Shown here: piece after piece, positions 55,482-64,000 of the stretch
How the letters are laid out: every line of letters starts with the position of its first letter
Position numbering within the stretch: the stretch's first letter is position 1
Assembly: GCA_013176395.1 (NCBI GenBank)
Contig: JABMLP010000002.1
Span: forward strand, 930,001-994,000
Reading direction: 5' to 3'
DNA length: 64,000 bases
DNA from: Venturia oleaginea
Taxonomy: Eukaryota; Ascomycota; Dothideomycetes; Venturiales; Venturiaceae
The notes under the pieces: generated by a model
What the model saw: only the letters and a program-made list of their open reading frames with translations
The model's database searches: none
Told to the model about the DNA's origin: nothing
Translations under genes and position numbers: made by a program

Positions 55482-55809
55482 TTAGCGGAAAAACCTTCAT
55501 CTAACTGCTCGGCGGGCCGACGATATCGTTTTCATAGGGATATCACTTTAATAAGAGGCTATGCTGGTTCAAACTCGCCCTACAACTTTCAGCGTGAAGT
55601 ACACCATCCATTTCCAGCGATCACAGCGAGTTCTTGAATAGATAACGCACTCTTGATATCGATATTGGCATTCAGGGTCCATCGCATCGAATTTGAAGGC
55701 AAATACTAAAAGTTCTCAGGCTATGGCCAAACAAAGTTCTCCAGACAACACACACCAGCACTTTTGCAAGCCGGGGGCTCGGAAGATGGGATTATCTTCG
55801 CGGGTAAAC
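55482..55809. other. Intergenic stretch, no gene
   Basis: Contains GATATCGATATTGGCATTC (about 55655-55673), which resembles one arm of the hairpin repeat found in MON2 introns; no second arm was found. Confidence 0.4.
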
Positions 55810-56530
55810 ACGCTTAGGGAACAAACTGCGGCGTGCCTACAATAGCAGGCTTGCTCTGCTATAGCGAGTCTGTTCGAGAAACCGCTGCTGCTGCTGGCCG
55901 TGACCTGAGCACGATCAAGCCGTTCGCAGGAATCTGTCCTATTGTTGCCCGAACGGAAGAAGAGGCTTGGGAGAAACATGATAGATACGAAGCTACTATT
56001 AGTGTAGTTGTGGACTTTCATCTTTCTGTGCGCTGATTGGTATTAATCTTTTGGACCATGGCCTCGATTGATAACTTTTCAACTTCGATGATCTGTAGGG
56101 CGCAAGTATCAAAGTTTAAACTTCGCGTATTCTTGGATCTAGAATATTCGCTGATGAGGCTCTCGGGAATATTCAAGAAATTCAAACTTGCCGAAAATGA
56201 CCAGGCATGGACGACGATGGACGACGATGGACGACGATGGACGACGAATTCCGGTGGGTTTGGACCAATACCTGTTAGAATACCCTCACAGGTCGCCGAC
56301 GCAATGGAGGAATGATTTATGGAGACTGACATCGATGGCATCAACATTCAACATCCAATGTGAGTTGACCACCATATCCTTCTTCACAACTTGTCTAGTC
56401 GCTAATAGTTTCTCCTAGATACGTGTAAATCCGGATGCAGCGAAGACCTCGTCGAACTCCTAATACGCAAACTAAAAAATCGTGGGCTATACAGAACGAA
56501 TTGCCCAGTTGTCAGTGGAAAATTCAGAAA
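55810..56530 (+). pseudogene. Luciferase-like (NtaA/DszA-type) monooxygenase, C-terminal relic
   Basis: SVRETAAAAGRDLSTIKPFA with GICPIVARTEEEAWEKHDRY is typical of flavin-dependent NtaA/SnaA/DszA-type monooxygenases. The family's later blocks follow in shifted frames: GGFGPIPVRIPSQVADAMEE, a TGA (56312-56314) where a Trp is expected, FMETDIDGINIQHPM, a probable intron, and GCSEDLVELLIRKLKNRGLY. A 10-bp tandem repeat (56211-56247) disrupts the middle. The N-terminal two thirds of the enzyme are absent from the window, so this is a truncated relic, not a functional gene. Confidence 0.78.
56211..56247. repeat. 10-bp tandem repeat inside the monooxygenase relic
   Basis: Three exact units of ACGACGATGG and a partial fourth (ACGACGA). 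Confidence 0.88.
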
Positions 56531-57000
56531 AAATAGTAAGCCAAGCCTGGACATTCTCATTCAGTAGCAGATCATCTTGGTGCTAGGGTTCGAAGGCGCA
56601 ACTTGCCAGCCATTGGTGGATCTGTCTATAAATAGCGAGGAGCGGATCCGGTGCGCATATGCTGTTGACCGGAACATTCCAAACCCCGCCACACCTCGCA
56701 AGTTGCCGTTACCAAAATCAAATCGGATTGTCTTTCCTTTTCTCAGTAATTCCAGACAGAGATGGCTTGGATGAGATTTGCTTGTCTCAATGGGTTCTGA
56801 ACGTACAGGATATCTACAGCTTTCCATCAGCTTGTCAGGGCATCTTTGGCTATCGCGCGTGTGGAGCGGAAAGGCTATAGTGAATGTTATTATAAGGCCA
56901 ACCTTATTCATTGGTATGCAGAACGACAGCTTAACAGTTGACTACGATGCTTGAAGCAAGGCACTAACAGGCCCATCGATAGTGAACGTGCTACAAGACC
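56531..57000. other. Intergenic stretch before the HET gene
   Basis: No gene recognised; the right end should contain the HET gene promoter. Confidence 0.4.
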
Positions 57001-59583
57001 ATGGCGCAGCCAGCTTTTGCCCAAAAGCCAAAAGTGGTCCAGCATCTCAGCCATAACGAGGGATCCGTGTTAATCCATCTGAGAAATCCATGGATCATCA
57101 ATCAGATCTGCCAAATCCCCGGCTCGCACAACGTAGTACCGTTGAAACTCTTTCGCAAAGCTGCCTTCTCGGTAGCCGTCTCCCTCACGGAAGGCTTGAT
57201 AGACAACCCTCTGTTCTTCTCTTCGGAGCTGTGTTCGGTTTGCTGCAAATTCGACTGGCGAATTCCAGAAGAACTTGACCAATTCACGTCAACAATCAAG
57301 CAGCTGGTGAAGGAGTTAGAGGAGGATGAGGCGTGCGGGGACGGTGAGGATCTAAAGCCAGTATGGACCACTGAAAATCGTACGGTTCCTTTGCCAAGGG
57401 GCTCTCTATTCCATGTGATGACACGACCTCATTGTCCGATCTGTAGGCTGATCTTGCACCTCTTCGGCCCGCTCTCAACCAAGGAGTTTCTAGATCGGGC
57501 GATCACTCAACCACTTTCACAGCTTCATGAATATCGTTACATCCTCTATTTTGACAATGGCAAAGTTTGCGTCAAAACATCCTACCCAGGGAGCGGAAAA
57601 TACCGAGATGTCGGCGTCATCGAGCCTCTTTCGCGGAATTTGGAGCGCAATCCGGAACTTCGACCAGAGCAATACTCTATATGGCAGTCATGTAGATTGT
57701 CGCACTCAAAGCTTTGGAACGTTAGCTGGGCTCGGGACTGCAATATCAAAATTCCACTGGTTTCAACATGGCTTCGGCATTGCGACCAAACTCATGGCCG
57801 CTGCCAACGAAAGCTTCAAATCAGAAGTAAGCGACACATTAATATTCGCCTTGTGGACGTGGTTGATCAAAGAATTGTTAGAGCCAAAACCAGCTTCTGC
57901 TTCTTCGCTTTGAGCTATGTCTGGGGCCGGGTTAGCACACTGTCGGCCACGGAGGCAAACATTTCCGAGTTGGAACAGCCAAACTCGTTGCAAGCTCACG
58001 CAGCAGAAATCCCACAGACTATCCGAGATGCCATGGAATTTGTTTCCAAGCTTGGTGAACGCTATCTTTGGGTTGACTCTCTTTGCATTGTGCAAGACGA
58101 TAATATCGAAAAACACGACCAAATCCTACAAATGCACCAAATCTATTCAGCAGCATATGTAACAATCGTGCAGCATGCAGGCCATGATGCCAACGCAGGG
58201 CTTCCAGGAGTTCGAAAAGGAACTAGATCGATGCTCGCAGTCGAGGCGTTTCCACGAGATCGGGCCATGATAGCCATAGCAAACTATAGTGTTCCGCGTA
58301 TACTGGGCGATTCCGTTCATAGCTCCCGCGGCTGGACATTACAAGAGGTCTTGATTTCTGGCCGTTGTCTACACTTCTTCGACAAACATCTCACCTTCGT
58401 TTGTACGGAAGAGTATGTTCAAGACTGGCGTTCGGTCGATGCCAACTCCATGGCTCAAAAGCGGTTCAATCCCAGGAATGGAACCAACGATGTCCGCTCC
58501 CCAAGCGAGGTTGATAACATACACCGAACCAGATTATCTGAAGGTGTACTTTGGCAGATGAATCCGCTGGCGGAAACAAGTGAGCTCGATACTACTGGCA
58601 GACATGGGATTCAGGCCAGATGGCTTCGTTGCTTTGAAATCTACGCACGTATCATGTCCGACTACACTTCTCGCCAGCTTTCATTCGAGTCAGACATACT
58701 TCATGCATTTCATGGACTAGAGTCTGCTATCGGACGTCTCGAAGCAGGAAGGTTCTTCTATGGCTTACCTTCGGTTTCTCTAGACCATTCTTTGCTTTGG
58801 CTACCTGCATCGGCAACGCAGCGACGACTGGCAACAGACATCCCGACCTGGTCATGGGCCTGCTGGGCTGGTTCCACAACTTACAATTGCTGTTCAACAA
58901 AAGGCAAAGCATCGGATATATATCGCCTCAACTCCTTCGTCAAGGAATTCCACATCGTAGAGAACAACACCTCGATTCTGATCCAACGAACTGCTCACAC
59001 TTTCTTAGAAGATATCACGGACAGCCCCTACAGAAGAGCGCGACGAGCCGCTCCCCCCGAACCCCCAGTAACCCAAGAGAAAACCATCCACTGGCCTCAA
59101 GGCTGTCTTCACTTTTGAGCGGAGGAGACAAGCATGGATCAATTCCAGTGCCGACTTTCGCCAGCCTCCACTTCCTCAACATCCAAAACGAGCCACAGGA
59201 GCTCTACATTATTCCCATTCCTCTACCTCGCATCCTCGAACCAGCGCTGTGGCATTCTAGCACCAACCATCGAGTTTGTAACGGACACAACGGCTCCATC
59301 TATGGACCGTTCCAAATACTCCCTCTTCTTGATGTCGGAAAGCAGAGATGCGCGTGTGCTGCGTGATTGGAAGGCATATCAAGTAGGCGGCTTATCGCGT
59401 CTCCGCCGGGAAGATATTTTCGCCGGGTTTCCCAACGTGTTCGGCACTGATCTGCGATTTTATTTCAATGTTCTTTTGGTAAGACGGAAGGGGATTTTTG
59501 TGCAACGTCTTGGTGTTGGGCATGTACACCCAGATGCTTGGTTTCAGGTGAAGAGACGGCGTCGATATGTTCGCATGGTGTGA
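57001..59583 (+). CDS. HET-domain (heterokaryon incompatibility-type) protein
   Basis: The frame opens MAQPAFAQKPKVVQHLSHNE and runs 705 codons to a TGA at 59116. HET motifs: FFALSYVWG (303-309), ERYLWVDSLCIVQDD (about 353-367), QIYSAAYVTIVQHAG, NAGLPGVRKGTRS and SRGWTLQEVLISGRCLHFFD. Two CxxC pairs (CSVCC and CPICR) precede the domain. The same frame reopens after the TGA and shows a typical HET C-terminal end (FYFNVLLVRRKGIFVQRLGV, GHVHPDAWF). An in-phase 81-nt intron (59068-59148, GTAACC...TTCCAG) would remove the TGA and give 833 residues. Otherwise the gene carries a nonsense mutation. HET proteins trigger cell death on recognition of non-self hyphae. Confidence 0.85.
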
Positions 59584-60039
59584 TTCGCGTTGATGGGCTC
59601 AAACGTAGTCAGCCCTCTTTTGACATGAGAGTCGATTCCGAGTCATTGGCAATACATCACTGCCAGTTGTGCATGATCCCATCTTATCAGCTTTTTGCAA
59701 GATCTTGGCGCCAGGCAAATAAAAAGATGGACCCTCCTCTTCCGCCCCCACAAGAAAATTGGTGGGGCTGAGGTTGGCCGAGACTATTGGTATAATGCTG
59801 AAGTTTATGAGGCTGTTATGGATGTGAAATTGTGTTGATGTGATATTATGGGATTGGAAGGGAAGTTTAGCTTAAGGCTAGTCAGGGTTTGAAGATGCAG
59901 TACATGTATGTATTGGGTCCCCAGGAGACCTTTTAGAAACTGAACCAAGTCTTGAAAACATCCTGCATACTCGCCTTATCAATGCCAAATTTTGTATAGC
60001 CAACTTAAGTTGGTCCATTGAGTAATGTAATATCCATAC
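59584..60039. other. Convergent intergenic region
   Basis: Lies between the 3' ends of the HET and permease genes; no gene recognised. Confidence 0.4.
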
Positions 60040-61610
60040 TTATTCCTTTTTCTTTCCCATTCTCGGTAAGCCAGCCCACAGCAACCAGATGACCGCAAGT
60101 AGAGCCAGCACTATAGGCTGCAACACCTGCACTCCTTTCGCTTGGGCAATGGCACCCACAGCGAATGGAAATAGCGCTGCTCCACCTCCTCCAAATGCAG
60201 CCGCGAATCCAATGGAGCTGACGTGTAAATGCTTCGGAAGCAATCTTGTCGCAGCGACCACAGCAGCGGGAAACAAAGGCCCGAGAAAGAATCCTTGGAA
60301 AGCGACAGCAACAGAGGAAACGTAGAATTGAGGTACGAGCCAGAATAAGAGCTCGAGGCCCATACAAATGGGTATGTAGATAAGGATAGCAAGACTCTCT
60401 CCAATCCTTGGCGTGACGAATCCGAGGATGACTCGGCCGATTGTCATACCGAGCCAGAAACCTGTGGCGACCATGCCGGAAGCAAATGGTGAGCCGTGAC
60501 GCACGCGAAGCATGAATGCTGTGATCCAGCCTCCGAGAGCGACTTCCACACCCACGTAGCCTGCTAGAAAAGCGGCACAGAGCCATGTTACTCTTGCCGC
60601 AGGACGATGGAAGAGAGCTTCGTTCATGCGGTTGCCCTTTACATCTGTGGTGCGAGGATGGTTAGCGCGGTATTCAGCGCCAGTGGCTGTCCAGAAAGCG
60701 GTGGCGGCGATCAAAAGCTCGATGCCGGCCAGGGGAAGCTATGAGCATGGTTAGTTGCTGCATTTACATCGAGTTAAAGGCCATCTACCATGACGTATTG
60801 ATAATAATGATACCAGGCGAGATTCGCCTTTGTAATCATGGTTGTCGCAATGAGCGGACTGATTGTTGCGCCTAGGCCGTAGAAACCATGCAGAAAACCA
60901 AGGACTTCGTTGTTGTTGGCCATGTTTCCTACCCATGCATTCCATGCTGCGTCTTCAAGGCCATTTCCGAACCCTGCAAGAGTGAAGAAGACGACGATCA
61001 CTGGAAACGGAGGGTGCGCGGCGGCAGAGATGTAAGCGACAAGATGACAGAGTGGACAAATGATAGCCACTCCACGTTGTCCCCATTTGAGATGTATCAT
61101 GTTATTTGTTAGAGCTGAGGCTGTGTATCCAACGAGGGGCGAGAGGAAGAGTAATGAAACCACAAGATACGATAAGTCGTAGTGTTCTTGGAGCTATTAC
61201 AAGATTAGACTTGGTCATATGATATTCCATCTAACCGGGACCTACATATGGTATGAGGGCCTGAATAGTTGTTAGCCCGAGGGGAGCTCTTGAAGAATTC
61301 AGTGATGACTTACTCCCACCACCGCATCATTTGCGCCCATAATGATGAACCCCCAGAATGCAGCGAGGGTTCGCCACAGATTTACCCTAGGGTAATTCCA
61401 TTGCTGCAAATGCTCTGTCGCTGTGATTGGTGACGGCAAAGATCCATCAACATCATCGACCGTGGCTTCGTGAAAAGAGTTGAGAGACAGGGCTCTTCCA
61501 CCCTGGGTTCGAGAGGAGAGTTGAGAGATGTTGTCGAAGGGTTCTTTCGTATGAGCAGGCTTAGGCAGAGTGTGGACGGCTTCCATTTCTATAACGGCGG
61601 TCGAAGACAT
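60040..61610 (-). CDS. MFS permease (FHS/Bsc6-like)
   Basis: Four exons: 61314-61610, 61246-61260, 60789-61193, 60040-60738 (1416 nt, 471 residues); introns 53, 52 and 50 nt. Exon 2 is only 15 nt (ALIPY) and is required to join DAVVG to LQEHYDLSYL in frame. The soluble N-terminus of about 80 residues is followed by helices starting FWGFIIMGANDAVVG. Also seen are AGFGNGLEDAAWNAWVG, GFLHGFYGLGATISPLIATT, FLAGYVGVEVALGGWITAFM and FWLGMTIGRVILGFVTPRIG, the pattern of fungal FHS/fucose-permease-like transporters. The C-terminus is basic (RMGKKKE). Substrate unknown. Confidence 0.9.
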
Positions 61611-62471
61611 AATGCCGGCTAGAAATATTCGGAGAAATGATGGCCTTAGATATATGCTGGAGGGGACTTGGGAAGAGGAAATGTTAACGAGTCAAAAAGA
61701 AGCTCGATCTCAGCGTTTGTACTTGACCTTTGTACTTTCTAGTCGCATGTGGACAGATTGTCGATGGATTTGAAATGTAGTATGACGGTAAATGGCTTGC
61801 TGGAAATAGGCTATTCGACGTCGGGAATGGATACGAAGAGATTTCCGTGGACAATCACAGCATGCCTGAATTGCCAAATTCGATAGACGTGCAAATGAAG
61901 CCGGGGAAAAGGATTGCAAGACGTAACATCCGCCTAGAGATGGCTGTTTTGTACGAAAACAGAGAGGATGGATAGTGGGTCTTCCCCAGATGGCGGGGAT
62001 CTCTATGGGACTAATGCTATTAACCGACGAGAGGGTAACCAGACGTGCATTGGCAAGCTTAGGAACTCATTAGATAGTTGGTAATGCTTTGGATCCTCCT
62101 TCACGAGTTCAACCAGTTCCTGTAGGTGCAGCTTGGCGATGGATGAAAAGGGATGTGATTCCTGCGTAGTCGTTCCGAGGCTTTGCCGCTAGCGATCGCG
62201 AACCAGGATGACTCGGATGAATCTTGTTCCCTGAATTACCTATTTAGGAAACAGAGAAGGTTTGTAATCGGCCGGCTTGTGAATGAGATTTCACGGCGAG
62301 ATTTCGACGCATATAATTGTATATAATATAGATGCTAATATCTGTATAGACTTCCGTCACGTGCCTGCTCCAAAATGGCATTTTGAGCCGATCGCGTAAA
62401 ACTACTACTTGAGACCTTGGGTCTATCAAAAGTTTCATCGCTCGCCTCTCCACCCGCCATAAACCACAACA
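61611..62471. other. Divergent intergenic region of the permease and UTP3
   Basis: No gene recognised; it should hold both promoters. Confidence 0.45.
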
Positions 62472-64000
62472 ATGGCCGCCAAGAAAAGAAAAGCTTCCAG
62501 CACTGGACCACCTAAGAAACCAGAGACCTCAAAGCTCACTGTAAATTCATACGAAGATGTCGCAGACTCGGAGGACGAGTTTCTTCTCAATCGAGAAAAG
62601 ATAGCTCTGGACGAGGGCAGAGATGCTAAGAGGAGGAGGAAGATACGGGAAGGTGGTGAGTTATACATCCTTGATTAAGTCTGCTTGCTTTCTAATCCAA
62701 TCCATAGAACAACTCCTGGAAGCCTCAGATGAAGAAATTCTAGCCCATGCGTCTTCCGACGAGGAGGAAGACGAGGATGAGGAGGACGATGAAGAAGTGG
62801 ACGAAGAGATTGCTGAGAACCTTTTTCCTGGTGCATCAAAGCTTCTCAATTCAACGCGCGCGAGAAACCTGCACGAAGACGACTCAGATCGACTCGACGA
62901 AGACGAGGATGAAGAAATGGAAGGATGGGGCGACTCGAAACAGGACTACTATGGCGCAGATGAAATCGATACCGAACAGGCTGCTCGCGAAGAAGAGACC
63001 GAAGCAAAGAGGCTACAGCAGAGACATCTTGAGGCAATGGCCGAGGATGATTTCGGGTTTGGTGAAGGCACATGGGAAGATGAGGAAGCACAAGGCGATG
63101 ATGCTCTGCGGGAGGATGGAACTGTCACAGAAGTCCTGCCGCAACTACAAATCCCGGAGAACCTTGGACCAGAAGAGAGATTGAAGGTCCTAAAGAGTCG
63201 GTATCCTGAATTCGAGCCCATTGCAAAGGAATTTGTGGAACTGCAAGGACTTCACGAGGAGCTGAAAGAGGAAGCAAGCTTGGCAGCAGAGGTGCTGGTA
63301 CAGCGAAGTGTGTTACAAGCAAAAGATGGAGTTACGATATCACAGACACACCCAGCTATTGTCAAATACCAGGCATTATCAACATATTTGGGCACGACAG
63401 CCATGTACTTTGCGGTTTTGGCAACTACCGCTGATGGAAACCCAGAGACTCTCGCGAAATCACCCCTAGAATTGCGAGACCACCCAATTATGGAAAGCCT
63501 AGTAGAAAGCCTACAGTTATGGAAGAAAGTCGAAGACCTGCCCATTCCAGACCCCGAGGACGAGCTTGCCATCATTGCAGAGATTCGTGCAGATCAAGAG
63601 AAGGCATTGGCCAAGACTACGGTGGCCGAGCCCAAAAGCAAGAAGGACGGTATTAAGCCTGCGAAGAAGGCTAAGAAAGCGAAGAAAACTACGGCAGAAT
63701 TGGAAGCAGAACTCGCGCAAGCAGAAGCCGAAGTCCGCCGAGCGGAGCGCATGCAAGAAATGGAGAAGGACCTTGCAAGTTTATCAGCACTCACCTCCAA
63801 GCCGTCACGAAAGGCCAAGAAATCGACCGCTCCAGCTCGTCTTGTCATCAATGAAGGCGATTCAGATATCGGTGACGAAACCGAACTCACCGCGCACGAG
63901 CTCGCAGAAAAGGCCAATAGGAAACGATCACTCAAATTCTACACTGCGCAAATCACGCAAAAGGCAAACAAACGTGGCATGGCAGGCAAAGATGCAGGTG
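62472..64000 (+). CDS. UTP3: UTP3/SAS10, small-subunit processome protein (3' end outside window)
   Basis: Exon 1 is 62472-62655; a 52-nt intron leads to exon 2 from 62708, which runs past the window. The start is MAAKKRKASSTGPPKKPETS. After a highly acidic stretch (EEEDEDEEDDEEVDEEIAEN) comes the Sas10/Utp3/C1D-type region: PERLKVLKSRYPEF-like sequence, FVELQGLHEELKEE, STYLGTTAMYFAVLATTADG and LRDHPIMESLVESLQLWKKV. The last visible part, LKFYTAQITQKANKRGMAGK, is the beginning of the conserved Sas10 C-terminal domain. Utp3 is a nucleolar component of the U3 snoRNP processome that matures 18S rRNA. Confidence 0.93.

Noticed and set aside
58797..59366. An overlapping third-frame ORF at the HET gene 3' end
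   Set aside because: The first frame carries the recognisable HET C-terminal motif; the other frame shows none.

Overview
This window is nuclear DNA of a filamentous ascomycete (Pezizomycotina). Genes have short GT-AG introns of about 44-80 nt, and the families present are typically fungal: a HET-domain protein, a SURNod19-type secreted protein, Tad1-like LINEs, a Fot1/pogo transposon, and RIP-like nonsense mutations in relics. Class cannot be fixed from the sequence alone. All exon structures were derived by hand from splice sites and reading frames.

Layout. 1-581 holds the start of a drug/H+ antiporter (MFS, minus strand). 1.6-2.0 kb encodes a small cysteine-rich secreted protein. 2.54-2.69 kb is an intron-containing U6 snRNA gene (minus). 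3.8-10.1 kb is MON2 (minus, nine exons), divergent from MMS2 (10.4-11.0 kb). 11.7-16.3 kb is a decayed LINE. 17.2-23.9 kb is an island of dead genes: a DUF3723-like relic, an SRPK-like kinase relic and a defective Fot1-like transposon, bracketed by two TGAG-rich clusters. 24.4-32.0 kb carries a SURNod19-like secreted protein, a short-chain dehydrogenase, a G-patch protein, an F-box/ankyrin relic and the tRNA-splicing endonuclease subunit SEN54. 32.1-37.3 kb is a second, structurally intact LINE. 39.2-50.3 kb (all minus) encodes a HAD hydrolase, a flavin monooxygenase, MDM1 and a kelch-type membrane protein. 50.3-55.0 kb is gene-poor with minisatellites. 55-64 kb carries a small acidic protein, a luciferase-like monooxygenase relic, a HET protein, an MFS permease and the start of UTP3/SAS10.

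The strongest unusual signal is in MON2. Six of its eight introns are unusually long for this window (183-217 nt) and share one repeated hairpin core, with arms related to TCGATATCGATAAATTTCTGGC, and similar 3' ends. The two other introns are 44 and 49 nt and lack it. One of the six has a 9-bp direct repeat exactly at its splice junctions, and others have imperfect versions. Related hairpins also lie outside genes. This is what introner-like elements (mobile introns) look like.

Second, nearly every nonsense codon in the relics can be derived from a C-to-T or G-to-A change in a CpA/TpG context, while the second LINE has two intact overlapping ORFs. Repeat-induced point mutation therefore appears to have acted on the older material, and the intact LINE looks recent.
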